Shown here: one piece after another, positions 1-9,205 of the stretch
Numbering within the stretch: the first letter of the stretch is position 1
Layout of the letters: every line of letters starts with the position of its first letter
Made by a program: the position numbers and the translations under genes
Notes under the pieces: model-generated
What the model saw: the letters and a program-made list of their open reading frames with translations, nothing else
What the model was told of the DNA's origin: nothing
The model's database searches: none
NCBI RefSeq assembly: GCF_004363295.1
Contig: NZ_SNYQ01000009.1
Coordinates: 1 to 64,000, forward strand
Direction of reading: 5' to 3'
Origin: Mesocricetibacter intestinalis
GTDB lineage: Bacteria; Pseudomonadota; Gammaproteobacteria; Enterobacterales; Pasteurellaceae
DNA length: 64,000 bases

Positions 1-93
1 GTCCCACCTGACCCCATGCCGAACTCAGAAGTGAAACGCCGTAACGCCGATGGTAGTGTGGGGCTTCCCCATGTGAGAGTAGGTCACCGCCAG
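1..93 (+). rRNA. rrf: 5S ribosomal RNA, 5'-truncated by the window edge
   Basis: This is the 3' part of a 5S rRNA. It contains the conserved block CCGAACTCAGAAGTGAAA and the loop GGTAGTGTGGGG, and it aligns base for base with the complete 5S gene that follows. The first ~20 bases lie outside the window. It differs from the second copy at six aligned positions (3, 12, 37, 40, 43 and 88). The end is placed by alignment with the second copy. Confidence 0.95.
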
Positions 94-144
94 GTTTATT
101 TACTTAGTATATTGTTTTTCAGTATGCTAACTAAATAAAAATTT

Positions 145-257
145 TTGGCAGCAATAGTGCAGTAGTTCCACCTGATCCCATGCCGAACTCAGAAGTGAAA
201 TGCTGTTACGCCGATGGTAGTGTGGGGCTTCCCCATGTGAGAGTAGGTCACTGCCAA
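145..257 (+). rRNA. rrf: 5S ribosomal RNA, complete second copy
   Basis: This is a complete 5S rRNA of about 113 nt. The terminal helix is visible: TTGGCAG at the 5' end pairs with CTGCCAA at the 3' end. It follows the first 5S copy after a spacer of about 51 nt and precedes tRNA-Asp by 11 nt, so the 23S-distal part of this rRNA operon carries two 5S genes and two tRNAs. Ends were set from the terminal helix and may be off by one or two bases. Confidence 0.95.
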
Positions 258-268
258 TCACCCATTTC

Positions 269-345
269 GGAGTGGTAGTTCAGCTGGTTAGAATACCTGC
301 CTGTCACGCAGGGGGTCGCGGGTTCGAGTCCCGTCCATTCCGCCA
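269..345 (+). tRNA. tRNA-Asp (anticodon GTC)
   Basis: A 77-nt cloverleaf starting GGAGTGG and ending CCATTCCGCCA, so the 3' CCA is encoded. The anticodon loop CTGTCAC gives anticodon GTC, and the T-arm GGGTTCGAGTCCC is canonical. It lies at the distal end of the rRNA operon, as in E. coli rrnC, where Asp and Trp tRNA genes also follow the 5S gene. Confidence 0.98.
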
Positions 346-361
346 TTTATTTTCTATCAAT

Positions 362-437
362 AGGGGCGTAGTTCAATTGGTAGAGCACCGGTCTCCAAAA
401 CCGGGTGTTGGGAGTTCGAGCCTCTCCGCCCCTGCCA
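362..437 (+). tRNA. tRNA-Trp (anticodon CCA)
   Basis: A 76-nt cloverleaf starting AGGGGCG and ending with an encoded CCA. The anticodon loop CTCCAAA gives anticodon CCA, and the T-arm is GGGAGTTCGAGCCTCTC. It is the last gene of the rRNA operon. It ends 20 nt before the convergent greB stop, and I see no classical terminator hairpin in that gap. Confidence 0.98.
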
Positions 438-456
438 TCAGTTTCTAGTTATTATC

Positions 457-936
457 TTATTCTTTTTCATACCATATTTTATTGATATAGAAAGATATTT
501 TCCCTGATGGGGTATCTACTTTTATTTCATCGTCCCTTTCTTTTCCGATTAAAGCACGTGCTACCGGTGAATCGATGGAGATCCAATTTTTGCTGGGATC
601 AAATTCATCGCATCCGACAATTCGATAGTTTTTTACTTCGGCGGTTTCCGTTTCCAGTTCGATCCATGCACCGAAAAATACTTTTCCTTCCTGACGCGGA
701 TGATAATCCACGATTTGTAGTACCTCCAGACGCTTTGTCAGAAAACGTATGCGCCGATCAATTTCGCGCAGACGTCGTTTGCCGTAAATATATTCTGCAT
801 TTTCGCTGCGATCACCTAGTGCTGCGGCTTCCGATACCGCCTGAGTAACTTTAGGGCGTTCTTCTTTCCAAAGGTATTTCAGTTCCCGATCTAAAGCATT
901 CCAGCCGTTACGAGTGATATAGTTTGATTTTGCCAT
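457..936 (-). CDS. greB: transcription elongation factor GreB
   Basis: A 159-aa Gre factor, which enters the secondary channel of RNA polymerase and stimulates transcript cleavage in backtracked complexes. The N-terminal coiled coil (about residues 1-75) carries the acidic-tip region ALGDRSENAEYIYGKRRLRE typical of GreB, and the C-terminal FKBP-like domain contains SPVARALIGKERDDE. The length is normal for GreB. It is transcribed towards the rRNA operon and divergently from tex, as greB and yhgF (tex) are neighbours in E. coli. GreB rather than GreA is judged from the tip sequence and the tex neighbour. Confidence 0.96.
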   Translation of the reverse strand: MAKSNYITRNGWNALDRELKYLWKEERPKVTQAVSEAAALGDRSENAEYIYGKRRLREIDRRIRFLTKRLEVLQIVDYHPRQEGKVFFGAWIELETETAEVKNYRIVGCDEFDPSKNWISIDSPVARALIGKERDDEIKVDTPSGKISFYINKIWYEKE

Positions 937-1055
937 GGTTTTTTCCGTTAATGTTTTGTCGGATTATACGCTAAGTTCAAGAAATATTTGAGCCCGCAAG
1001 CTAAAAACAGTATGCTATGCTGAATTTTTCATGCAACGAAGTACAGAAAATATCT

Positions 1056-3368
1056 ATGTTAAATCAACAACTCAGCCTGATTATCGCAGCCGAACTCGGC
1101 GTACAGGCACAACAAATTATGGCGGCCATTCAATTATTGGATGACGGCAACACAATTCCTTTTATCGCTCGTTATCGTAAAGAAGCCACCGGTGGTTTGG
1201 ACGACGGGCAGCTACGTCATTTTGAAACCCGTTTGACCTATTTGCGCGAACTGGAAGAGCGCCGTCAAACCATTCTGAATTCAATTTCAGAACAGGGGAA
1301 ACTGAGCGATGAGCTACGGGCTAAAATTTTGTCCACACAAAGTAAAACCGAGCTGGAAGATTTGTATCTCCCTTATAAGCCTAAGCGTCGTACCAAAGGG
1401 CAAATCGCCATAGAGGCGGGGTTACAACCATTGGCCGACTTATTGTGGAATGAGCCCGGTCGGGAACCCGAGCAGGCGGCGGCAGACTATATCGCTCAAG
1501 ATAAGGGGATTGAAGATACCAAAGCCGCATTGGACGGCGCCCGTTATATTCTGATGGAACGTTTTGCCGAAGATGCCGAACTTTTGGCCAAGGTACGCGC
1601 TTATTTGCAGAAGAATGCTTTTATCAGTTCGAAAGTGATTGCGGGTAAGGAAATCGAAGGCAATAAATTCCAAGATTATTTTGATTATAGCGAAGCCTTG
1701 CATGCGGTACCTTCTCATCGTGCTTTAGCAATGTTTCGCGGGCGTAACGAGGGTATTTTACAATTAACTTTAAACGCCGATCCCGAAGCCGAAGAAAATA
1801 TCCGGCACAGCTACTGTGAAGAGATAATTCGTCGTCATCTGGGCATTGAGTTTAATCATCAGGCGGCGGATAAATGGCGTGAGCAGGTTATCGCCTGGAC
1901 CTGGAAAATTAAAGTAGCGTTGCACCTTGAAACGGAGCTGATGGGCGCATTACGTGAAAAAGCGGAAGAGGAAGCCATCGATGTATTTGCACGTAATCTG
2001 AATGCCTTGCTTATGGCTGCGCCGGCAGGAGCGAAAAATACAATGGGATTAGACCCGGGATTGCGTACCGGGGTTAAGGTCGCCGTGGTTGATAATACCG
2101 GTAAATTATTGAGTACGGATACGATTTATCCGCATACGGGGCAATCGGAGCGGGCGGCACTGAGCTTATATACCTTGGGGAAAAAATACGGTGTTGAGCT
2201 TATTGCTATAGGTAACGGCACCGCTTCTCGGGAAACTGAGCGGTTTGCCAAAGATGTGATGCAGCGCTTTAAGGATTGGAAGGCGCAAACCGTTGTTGTC
2301 AGCGAAGCGGGAGCATCGGTATATTCCGCTTCCGAATTGGCGGCGGCAGAATTTCCCGAGCTTGATGTATCTTTGCGCGGTGCGGTTTCCATTGCTCGCC
2401 GTTTGCAGGATCCTTTGGCGGAGCTGGTAAAAATCGATCCGAAAGCCATAGGTGTCGGTCAGTATCAGCATGATGTGAACCAAACTCAGCTGGCGCGTAA
2501 ACTGGATGCCGTGGTTGAAGACTGTGTAAATGCGGTCGGGGTTGATTTAAATATGGCTTCCGCACCATTGTTGGCCCGGGTTGCGGGTATGACGAAAACC
2601 TTGGCGCAGAATATTGTGGATTACCGTGATGCCAATGGGCGCTTTGAAAGTCGTATGCAGTTAATGAAGGTACCGCGTTTAGGGCCGAAAGCTTTTGAGC
2701 AGTGCGCCGGTTTTATGCGTATTGCCCAGGGCGAAAATCCGCTGGATGCGTCCGGCGTGCATCCAGAGGCCTACCCCGTGGTAGAAAAAATTCTTCAGGC
2801 GACCCAGCAGTCTATTCTTGAGCTGATGGGCAATGCTGCGGTTATTCGCCAACTTGAAGCTCAGCAGTTTACGGATCAGCAGTTCGGCTTACCTACGGTA
2901 CGAGATATTTTTAAAGAATTGGAAAAACCGGGGCGTGATCCGCGCGGCGAGTTTAAAACTGCGACCTTTATGGACGGGGTGGAAAGTATCGAAGATTTAA
3001 AAAGCGGTATGATTCTGGAAGGGACGGTAACGAATGTAACCAATTTCGGCGCCTTTGTGGATATCGGGGTGCATCAGGACGGGTTGGTGCATATTTCGTT
3101 GTTGGCGGATAAGTTTGTACAGGATCCCCATCAGGTGGTAAAAACCGGCGATATTGTTAAGGTAAAAGTGCTGGAGGTGGATATCGCGCGTAAACGTATT
3201 GCGTTGAGTATGCGCCTAAATGAGAATGCTGCGAAAAAAGATGAAAAATCCGACCGCTCTGCAATGCCGAAAGAACGCTCTTTTGCGACGCATAACAGCG
3301 GGCGGCGGCGTGAGAATAGCACTATGGGGAATGCCTTTGCCGATGCCTTAAAAAATTGGAAAAAATAA
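1056..3368 (+). CDS. tex: Tex/YhgF-family RNA-binding transcription accessory protein
   Basis: A 770-aa Tex protein: N-terminal helical Tex domain, a YqgF/RNase H-like domain ([18 protein letters not shown]), a helix-hairpin-helix region ([21 protein letters not shown] onwards) and a C-terminal S1 RNA-binding domain ([22 protein letters not shown]). An in-frame ATG at 1017 would add 13 residues. I chose 1056 because [14 protein letters not shown] is the usual Tex N-terminus and gives the family length of about 770 aa. Tex is implicated in transcription fidelity and toxin expression in other bacteria; its exact role is unsettled. A USS-containing terminator follows. Confidence 0.95.
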   Translation: MLNQQLSLIIAAELGVQAQQIMAAIQLLDDGNTIPFIARYRKEATGGLDDGQLRHFETRLTYLRELEERRQTILNSISEQGKLSDELRAKILSTQSKTELEDLYLPYKPKRRTKGQIAIEAGLQPLADLLWNEPGREPEQAAADYIAQDKGIEDTKAALDGARYILMERFAEDAELLAKVRAYLQKNAFISSKVIAGKEIEGNKFQDYFDYSEALHAVPSHRALAMFRGRNEGILQLTLNADPEAEENIRHSYCEEIIRRHLGIEFNHQAADKWREQVIAWTWKIKVALHLETELMGALREKAEEEAIDVFARNLNALLMAAPAGAKNTMGLDPGLRTGVKVAVVDNTGKLLSTDTIYPHTGQSERAALSLYTLGKKYGVELIAIGNGTASRETERFAKDVMQRFKDWKAQTVVVSEAGASVYSASELAAAEFPELDVSLRGAVSIARRLQDPLAELVKIDPKAIGVGQYQHDVNQTQLARKLDAVVEDCVNAVGVDLNMASAPLLARVAGMTKTLAQNIVDYRDANGRFESRMQLMKVPRLGPKAFEQCAGFMRIAQGENPLDASGVHPEAYPVVEKILQATQQSILELMGNAAVIRQLEAQQFTDQQFGLPTVRDIFKELEKPGRDPRGEFKTATFMDGVESIEDLKSGMILEGTVTNVTNFGAFVDIGVHQDGLVHISLLADKFVQDPHQVVKTGDIVKVKVLEVDIARKRIALSMRLNENAAKKDEKSDRSAMPKERSFATHNSGRRRENSTMGNAFADALKNWKK

Positions 3369-3403
3369 GCTTTCCATTGCTGTTGGCATTCTGTTAATCG
3401 GTT

Positions 3404-3449
3404 AAAGACCGCATTTTCTTTTTTTAAAATTAATGTGCGGTCTTTTTTT
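3404..3449 (+). terminator. Rho-independent terminator after tex, with USS-like arms
   Basis: AAAGACCGCA at 3404-3413 pairs perfectly with TGCGGTCTTT at 3435-3444 around a T/A-rich loop and is followed by a T run. The arms contain the USS-related core TGCGGTC. Confidence 0.8.
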
Positions 3450-3613
3450 ACTTTTTTAGTTCAGATTATTTGATAATTATTCTTTATTAAAGATTTTATT
3501 TTGATTGCTAATTTCTATTAAATGTATCAGTGCTGACAATTTTATTTTTGTGCAAGGATTCCCTACAATAGACCTCGATAACACAGAGTACAACAAAATA
3601 TAAGGAGTCTATT

Positions 3614-4096
3614 ATGTCAGTAAATAATATCGGTTTGGATAAAGTTGCATCGGAAAATGTTGCGGCGGAATTGAATAAACTGTTGGCCTCGTATCAGGTA
3701 TTTTATATGAATATGCGTGGTTACCATTGGAATATTAAAGGCGTTCATTTCTTCTCTCTGCATGAAAAGTTTGAAGAATACTATAATGATCTGGTGGAAA
3801 AAGTAGATGAGATCGCAGAACGTATTTTAACCCTGGGTTATACTCCTGCACACGCCTTCAGCCAATACCTGCAGGTTTCCCGTATTAAAGAGCATGTAGG
3901 CGCAAGTTCTGCTCAGGATTGTTTGCAGGGCGCTCTGGAAGGATTTAAAACCCTATTGGCACAGCAGCGTGAAATCCTTGCTGTCGCGGCTGAAGCGGAA
4001 GATGAGGGTTCCGTTTCGCTACTCAGCGATTATATTTCCTCCCAGGAAAAAATCATCTGGATGTTGAGTGCCGCTTGCGAAAGCTGCCATCAGTAA
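3614..4096 (+). CDS. dps: Dps-family DNA-protection ferritin
   Basis: A 160-aa four-helix Dps/ferritin-like protein, expected to form a dodecamer that oxidises and stores iron and protects DNA during starvation and peroxide stress. The inter-subunit ferroxidase residues are recognisable by spacing: His38 (in GYHWN), His50, Glu54, Asp65 and Glu69, matching the H-H-D-D-E set of studied Dps proteins except that the third position is Glu instead of Asp. The N-terminus lacks the long lysine-rich tail of E. coli Dps, so direct DNA binding is uncertain. A good Shine-Dalgarno (AAGGAG) precedes the start. It is a single-gene unit with its own terminator. Confidence 0.93.
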   Translation: MSVNNIGLDKVASENVAAELNKLLASYQVFYMNMRGYHWNIKGVHFFSLHEKFEEYYNDLVEKVDEIAERILTLGYTPAHAFSQYLQVSRIKEHVGASSAQDCLQGALEGFKTLLAQQREILAVAAEAEDEGSVSLLSDYISSQEKIIWMLSAACESCHQ

Positions 4097-4107
4097 TAAG
4101 GTGAATT

Positions 4108-4138
4108 AAAAGTGCGGTGTGTTTCACCGCATTTTTTT
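4108..4138 (+). terminator. Terminator after dps containing a USS
   Basis: TGCGGTG (4113-4119) pairs with CACCGCA (4125-4131) and is flanked by A and T runs. The left arm is a complete USS, AAAGTGCGGT. Confidence 0.85.
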
Positions 4139-4250
4139 ATGGCTATTTTTTCCTGTTAGGAAATAGTTTTTCAATAAATCGCCGTATTTTCTTATAACGG
4201 GAAATTTTCTACAATAGCCCCAGTTCGTTTATTAACTAGGAATAATAATT

Positions 4251-4802
4251 ATGACAAAACAAATCGCATTATTAATCGGCAGCGGTAGCAAGACTTCGAT
4301 CAGTAAACTGGTTGCTTCCCATTTACAAAAAATGGCGCCGGCAAGTATTCGGTTGAACCCGGTGGAAATTGCCGATTTACCTTTATATGATCGGGATTTA
4401 GATGAAAACAGTCCGGCGGCCTACGAGCGTATCCGCAAACAAATTGAAAATGCTGACGGTGTATTATTCGTTAGTCCGGAGCATAATGCGGCGATTCCGG
4501 CAATGCTGAAAAATGCCATTGATGTGGTTTCACGTCCGATGGGACAGAGTAAATGGATCGGTAAACCGGCCGGTATTGTTACTGTCGGCGCTTCTATGGC
4601 GGGCGGTATCCGGGTTGCGGATCAACTGCGAACTATTGCTTCCGGTTCCTTTATCAATATGCCTGTTTATGCGCAAAGCCCGGCCTTGGGATCAATTTTT
4701 AACGGGTTGTTTGATGAGCAGGGGAATATTCTGATTGAGGCCGTCAGCCAGACATTACAGCAGTTTATTACGGGTTATGCCGAATTTGTGGCTAAATTTT
4801 GA
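4251..4802 (+). CDS. NAD(P)H-dependent FMN reductase / quinone reductase family protein
   Basis: A 183-aa flavodoxin-fold flavoprotein of the FMN_red (ChrR/YieF/azoreductase-like) family. The flavin phosphate loop is at the N-terminus (GSGSKTSISK, residues ~10-19), followed by the family motif SPEHNAAIPAMLKNAID, which contacts the flavin and dimer partner. Such enzymes reduce quinones, chromate or azo dyes, or supply reduced FMN; the true substrate cannot be told from sequence. It stands alone between dps and ridA with terminators on both sides, so it is probably monocistronic. Confidence 0.85.
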   Translation: MTKQIALLIGSGSKTSISKLVASHLQKMAPASIRLNPVEIADLPLYDRDLDENSPAAYERIRKQIENADGVLFVSPEHNAAIPAMLKNAIDVVSRPMGQSKWIGKPAGIVTVGASMAGGIRVADQLRTIASGSFINMPVYAQSPALGSIFNGLFDEQGNILIEAVSQTLQQFITGYAEFVAKF

Positions 4803-4840
4803 TCTCCGTTGTTAAGCAAAATAAGATTGCTGTGAATATG

Positions 4841-4873
4841 ACAACCGCTCTGTAAAAGAGCGGTTGTTTTTTT
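4841..4873 (+). terminator. Rho-independent terminator after the FMN reductase gene
   Basis: An 11-bp stem, ACAACCGCTCT paired with AGAGCGGTTGT, with a short GTAA-type loop and a following T run at 4867-4873. Confidence 0.9.
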
Positions 4874-4969
4874 GTAAATTTTTGTCGATAAGGGTATGAT
4901 ATCGCTGGTTGAGCTTGCCGTGGGATAATACGGCGACAGTATTTTTTTAACCTAAAAAAGGAAAACAGC

Positions 4970-5359
4970 ATGACAAAAATCATTCATACCGAACAAGCCC
5001 CGGCGGCTATCGGACCTTATGTGCAGGCGGTGGATTTAGGTAATCTGGTACTGACTTCCGGTCAGATTCCGGTGAATCCGGCAAACGGTGAAGTTCCGGC
5101 GGATATCGTTGCGCAGGCACGCCAATCTCTGGAAAACGTTAAAGCGATTATCGAGCAGGCGGGTTTGACTGTGGCGGATATTGTTAAAACTACGGTTTTT
5201 GTGAAGGATTTAAATGATTTTGCTGCGGTAAATGCCGAGTATGAACGTTTCTTTAAGCAAAATAACCACCCGAGTTTCCCGGCCCGTTCTTGTGTGGAAG
5301 TGGCACGTTTGCCGAAAGACGTCGGTTTAGAAATTGAAGCCATTGCAGTCAGAAAATAA
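4970..5359 (+). CDS. ridA: RidA/YjgF reactive intermediate (enamine/imine) deaminase
   Basis: A 129-aa RidA-family protein. The trimeric family hydrolyses reactive 2-aminoacrylate and 2-aminocrotonate formed by PLP enzymes such as threonine dehydratase. Signature segments are AIGPYVQAV near the N-terminus, LTSGQIP (about residues 28-34), the catalytic-site Arg in FPARSCVEVARLPKD, and LEIEAIAV at the C-terminus. It is convergent with ilvA, whose product generates exactly this kind of intermediate, so the pairing makes functional sense. Strong Shine-Dalgarno AAAAAGGA is upstream. Confidence 0.95.
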   Translation: MTKIIHTEQAPAAIGPYVQAVDLGNLVLTSGQIPVNPANGEVPADIVAQARQSLENVKAIIEQAGLTVADIVKTTVFVKDLNDFAAVNAEYERFFKQNNHPSFPARSCVEVARLPKDVGLEIEAIAVRK

Positions 5360-5379
5360 GCTGAAGCCAAAGTATTAAC

Positions 5380-5413
5380 CGCCCGCCACTTAATGTTGGC
5401 GGGCGATTTTTTT
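5380..5413 (+). terminator. Terminator between convergent ridA and ilvA
   Basis: GCCCGCCA (5381-5388) pairs with TGGCGGGC (5397-5404), followed by a T run reaching 5413. The T run touches the ilvA stop codon, so it serves ridA; the minus-strand side has no T run. Confidence 0.85.
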
Positions 5414-6953
5414 AGCCTAGAAAATAACGGTAAGCAGGACTGGTGCTAACGTCCTGATAGGCATAACCCAGTTTATCCAGATATTGTTCGAAAGCGGCAC
5501 CGTCTTTTTCTTCAATTTGAAATGCCGCCAGCACATCACCGTAATCGGCGCCGTGAGCACGATAATGGAACAGGGAAATATTGGCGTTGGTCGTGCCCAG
5601 GGTTTCCAGGAATTTTAGCAGCGCGCCTTTTTGTTCGGGGAATTCGAAACTGTATAAGCGTTCCGGCAGATGGCTCGGTGCGCGACCGCCGATCATATAA
5701 CGGATATGGGTTTTAGCGATATCGTCTTCGGACAGATCCCGTACGTTATAGCCGCCCTGAATCAGCTGATTTTGAATGCTCAGCTTTTCCTGTTCACCGC
5801 TGATGCGTATCCCGACAAAAATACAGGCCTGCTCTTCATCGACATACCGATAGTTAAATTCGGTTACCGCATTTTGCCCCAGAATCCGGCAGAAGGTTAG
5901 AAAGCTACCGCGTTTTTCCGGAATGGTAACGGCGAATAAGGCTTCATGTTTCTCCCCGATTTCGCAGCGTTCGGAAACGTAACGTAGGGTATGGAAATTG
6001 AGATTGGCGCCCGATAGAACATTGACCAGGGTTTCGTTTCTGATCTGATGTTCTTTCACATATTTTTTCAGTCCCGCCAATGATAATGCGCCGGAGGGTT
6101 CGGCAACGGCACGTACGTTTTCAAAAATATCCTTCATCGCCGCACAGATTTCATCACCGTCCACCAATACCACATCATCGACATATTGCTGACAGAGGCG
6201 GAAAGTTTCGTCGCCGATACGTTTTACCGCAACACCGTCGGCAAACAGACCGACCCGTTCCAGGCTGACCGGGTGGCCGGCTTTCAACGCATGATACAGA
6301 CAGGCGGAATCTCGGGATTCAACGCCGATTACCTTAGTTTCCGGCATCAGCTGTTTAATTAATACCGCAATGCCGGCGATTAATCCGCCGCCGCCCACAG
6401 GTACGAAAATCCGATCGATATAGGCGTTCTGCTGTAACAATTCCATGGCCAGCGAACCTTGTCCGGCGATTACCATCGGGTGATCAAAGGGGGGAATAAA
6501 GGTCATATGTTTGCTTTGCGACAATTCGATGGCTTTGGTTTTCGCTTCGTCGAAGTTGGTGCCGTGCAACAATACTTCACCGCCGAAGCTGCGTACCGCA
6601 TCCACTTTAATGCTTGGGGTATTCTGCGGCATCACGATCAGGGCTTTTAAGCCCAGTGTTTTGGCCGACAAAGCAACCCCCTGAGCATGATTACCGGCGG
6701 AGGCGGCGATAACCCCGGCGGCTTTTTGCTGCGGGCTCAAGGCGGCGAGCATGGCATAGGCACCGCGCAGTTTAAAACTATGTACAGGCTGGCGGTCTTC
6801 CCGCTTGATCAGGACGTTATTGTCCAGTCGTTCCGAAAGTTTCGGCATTGCCTGTAGCGGCGTAACCTGAGCCAGTTCGTAAACTTTAGAGCTGATAATC
6901 GCTTTTAAATAGTCCGTTGCGTCCGGTGAATTTGTTGTGAATGTGTTTAGCAT
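5412..6953 (-). CDS. ilvA: biosynthetic threonine ammonia-lyase (threonine dehydratase)
   Basis: A 513-aa PLP enzyme converting threonine to 2-oxobutanoate, the committed step to isoleucine. The PLP lysine is Lys61 in HSFKLRGAY, and the glycine-rich phosphate loop is PVGGGGLIAG. The long C-terminal part (from about residue 330) holds two ACT-like regulatory domains, as in the isoleucine-inhibited biosynthetic form (E. coli IlvA, 514 aa), unlike the short catabolic TdcB. It is the last gene of ilvGMDA, separated from ilvD by a USS-pair hairpin that could reduce but need not abolish read-through. Confidence 0.98.
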   Translation of the reverse strand: MLNTFTTNSPDATDYLKAIISSKVYELAQVTPLQAMPKLSERLDNNVLIKREDRQPVHSFKLRGAYAMLAALSPQQKAAGVIAASAGNHAQGVALSAKTLGLKALIVMPQNTPSIKVDAVRSFGGEVLLHGTNFDEAKTKAIELSQSKHMTFIPPFDHPMVIAGQGSLAMELLQQNAYIDRIFVPVGGGGLIAGIAVLIKQLMPETKVIGVESRDSACLYHALKAGHPVSLERVGLFADGVAVKRIGDETFRLCQQYVDDVVLVDGDEICAAMKDIFENVRAVAEPSGALSLAGLKKYVKEHQIRNETLVNVLSGANLNFHTLRYVSERCEIGEKHEALFAVTIPEKRGSFLTFCRILGQNAVTEFNYRYVDEEQACIFVGIRISGEQEKLSIQNQLIQGGYNVRDLSEDDIAKTHIRYMIGGRAPSHLPERLYSFEFPEQKGALLKFLETLGTTNANISLFHYRAHGADYGDVLAAFQIEEKDGAAFEQYLDKLGYAYQDVSTSPAYRYFLG

Positions 6954-6978
6954 ATTGAGTTACCGATAATAAGGGATA

Positions 6979-7007
6979 AAAAGTGCGGTCGTTTTTACCG
7001 CACTTTT
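6979..7007 (-). terminator. USS inverted pair between ilvD and ilvA
   Basis: Two facing copies of the uptake signal, AAAAGTGCGGT (6979-6989) and ACCGCACTTTT (6997-7007), make an 11-bp stem with a 7-nt loop ending in T4 on either strand. It sits inside the ilv operon, after ilvD and before ilvA on the minus strand, so it may act as a partial terminator as well as an uptake signal. Confidence 0.65.
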
Positions 7008-7020
7008 GGTTTAAGTCGAG

Positions 7021-8856
7021 CTAAAGTTTTGATTTGTCGCGTACCGCACCTTTGTCCGCAGAGGTCGCAAAATGACCGAAAACTTTCAGTGCAAAAGACA
7101 CTTCGCGGCGACGATCGACCGGTTGCCAGCCTTTGGCATCTTGCTGTGCGCGACGTTGCGCCAGTTCTTCGGGGGCTACGCATAATTCGATTTTTCGTTG
7201 CGGGATATCAATCGCGATGGTATCGCCGTCTTTAACCAAGCCTATGGTACCGCCTGCGGCAGCTTCCGGCGAACAATGGCCGATGGATAAACCTGAGGTA
7301 CCGCCGGAAAAACGGCCGTCGGTGAGCAGAGCGCAAGCTTTGCCCAGCCCCATGGATTTCAGATAGCTGGTCGGATACAGCATTTCCTGCATTCCCGGCC
7401 CGCCTTTCGGCCCTTCGTAACGTATTACCACCACATGACCGGCACGTACTTTACCGCCCAAAATGCCTTCCACCGCATCTTCCTGACTTTCGAATACAAT
7501 GGCTTCGCCGGTGAATTTTAGGATAGATTCGTCTACTCCGGCGGTTTTAACGATACAGCCGTTTTCCGCTAGGTTACCGCTTAACATCGCCAGTCCGCCG
7601 TCTTGGCTATAAGCGTGCGCCTTGTCGCGAATACAACCGTTTTGGCGATCGGTATCCAGGCTATCCCAGCGGCAATCCTGCGAGAAGGCTTCAGTGGTAC
7701 GAATACCGGCGGGACCGGCGCGGAAAAATTTATGTACCTCCTGATCTTGGCTGGTCATAATATCGTATTTTTCGATTTGTTCTGCCAGACTGATTCTCAG
7801 TAGGGTACGGGTTTCTCCATGCAATAAACCGGCCCGATTCAACTCGCCTAAAATAGCCATAATACCGCCGGCGCGGTGTACGTCTTCCATATGGTATTTT
7901 GCCGTATTTGGCGCAACTTTACTCAGGCAGGGTACATGACGCGAGAGGCGATCGATATCCGCCATGGTGAAATCTACCTCCGCTTCCTGAGCGGCGGCAA
8001 GTAGGTGCAGTACCGTATTGGTGGAGCCGCCCATGGCAATATCCAGACTCATCGCATTTTCAAAGGCCGCTTTAGTGGCGATGGAACGAGGTAAAACACT
8101 GGTATCTTCACGCTCATAATAGGCTTTGCAGAGTTCTACAATTTGTTTTCCCGCATCCAGAAACAGCTGTTTGCGATCCGCATGGGTGGCCAGACAGGAA
8201 CCGTTGCCGGGCAGGCTTAAGCCGAGCGCTTCCGTCAGGCAGTTCATTGAATTGGCGGTGAACATACCGGAGCAGGAACCGCAAGTCGGGCAGGCGGAGC
8301 GCTCGATATTTTCCACATCCGAATCGGAAACGTTTTTATCCGCGCTTTGTATCATGGCATCCACTAAATCCAGTTTGATAATTTTATCGGATAATTTGGT
8401 TTTGCCCGCTTCCATCGGGCCGCCGGAAACAAATACGGTAGGGATATTAAGGCGCAACGCCGCCATTAGCATTCCGGGGGTAATTTTGTCGCAGTTGGAA
8501 ATACATACCATGGCATCGGCACAATGGGCATTAACCATATATTCCACCGAGTCGGCGATTAGGTCGCGCGACGGCAGGGAGTACAGCATTCCACCGTGTC
8601 CCATGGCGATACCGTCATCTACCGCAATGGTGTTGAATTCTTTTGCTACCCCGCCGCAGGCTTCGATTTGGTCCGCCACCAGTTTGCCGATATTACGTAA
8701 ATGTACATGTCCCGGCACAAACTGGGTAAAGGAATTCACCACTGCGATAATAGGTTTGCCGAAATCCTGTTCTTTCATTCCCGTTGCCCGCCATAAGGCG
8801 CGGGCGCCTGCCATATTGCGACCCTGAGTACTGGTCGCCGAACGTAGTTTAGCCAT
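7021..8856 (-). CDS. ilvD: dihydroxy-acid dehydratase
   Basis: A 611-aa IlvD/Edd-family iron-sulfur enzyme catalysing the third common step of isoleucine and valine synthesis (dihydroxy acid to 2-oxo acid). Fe-S ligand motifs are visible: [12 protein letters not shown] (about residues 120-131) and [16 protein letters not shown] (about 190-205), with the C-terminal [15 protein letters not shown] active-site loop. Length equals that of E. coli IlvD (616). It follows ilvM with a 79-nt gap that contains a USS (8881-8890). In E. coli ilvE would lie between ilvM and ilvD; here it is absent. Confidence 0.98.
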   Translation of the reverse strand: MAKLRSATSTQGRNMAGARALWRATGMKEQDFGKPIIAVVNSFTQFVPGHVHLRNIGKLVADQIEACGGVAKEFNTIAVDDGIAMGHGGMLYSLPSRDLIADSVEYMVNAHCADAMVCISNCDKITPGMLMAALRLNIPTVFVSGGPMEAGKTKLSDKIIKLDLVDAMIQSADKNVSDSDVENIERSACPTCGSCSGMFTANSMNCLTEALGLSLPGNGSCLATHADRKQLFLDAGKQIVELCKAYYEREDTSVLPRSIATKAAFENAMSLDIAMGGSTNTVLHLLAAAQEAEVDFTMADIDRLSRHVPCLSKVAPNTAKYHMEDVHRAGGIMAILGELNRAGLLHGETRTLLRISLAEQIEKYDIMTSQDQEVHKFFRAGPAGIRTTEAFSQDCRWDSLDTDRQNGCIRDKAHAYSQDGGLAMLSGNLAENGCIVKTAGVDESILKFTGEAIVFESQEDAVEGILGGKVRAGHVVVIRYEGPKGGPGMQEMLYPTSYLKSMGLGKACALLTDGRFSGGTSGLSIGHCSPEAAAGGTIGLVKDGDTIAIDIPQRKIELCVAPEELAQRRAQQDAKGWQPVDRRREVSFALKVFGHFATSADKGAVRDKSKL

Positions 8857-8935
8857 AATCTCTCCAAGTTTTAAGCATCTAAAGTGCGGTCAATATTTCA
8901 ATTGTTTTTGTAAGGGTTAATTCTTCCGAGCTGTT

Positions 8936-9172
8936 TTAAGATTTTTCAGTTTTTACGTCCACCTGCTCCACATCATACAACTTCACCAGCTGATTGACTA
9001 ACAAATGCAAGGGACGTTGGCTGCTGACCTGCATATTCAAGTGGATCTTATTGTCTGCGGTTTGCATTTCCAGTGCGAGAAGGCCGAAGCCGCGGTGGCG
9101 TATTACGCGTAAAATCCGTTCCAGGGTTTCCGGACGATAATTGGCGCTGAGGCTGAGTAGATTGTTTTGCAT
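8936..9172 (-). CDS. ilvM: acetolactate synthase isozyme II small (regulatory) subunit
   Basis: A 78-aa single ACT domain protein (YRPETLERILRVIRHRGFGLLALEM), the size and type of IlvM, the small subunit that activates the isozyme II catalytic subunit. It starts 33 nt downstream of the ilvG stop. Short ALS small subunits of this type pair with IlvG rather than with IlvI or IlvB, which fits its position. Confidence 0.94.
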   Translation of the reverse strand: MQNNLLSLSANYRPETLERILRVIRHRGFGLLALEMQTADNKIHLNMQVSSQRPLHLLVNQLVKLYDVEQVDVKTEKS

Positions 9173-9205
9173 AGTTTTCTCCGAGGGATTAACGAGAGCC
9201 GAGGC

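Noticed and set aside
8126-8827. A 233-aa open frame on the plus strand opposite ilvD
   Set aside because: It lies wholly within the ilvD coding sequence, has no ribosome site or recognisable domain, and is explained by codon bias of the real gene.
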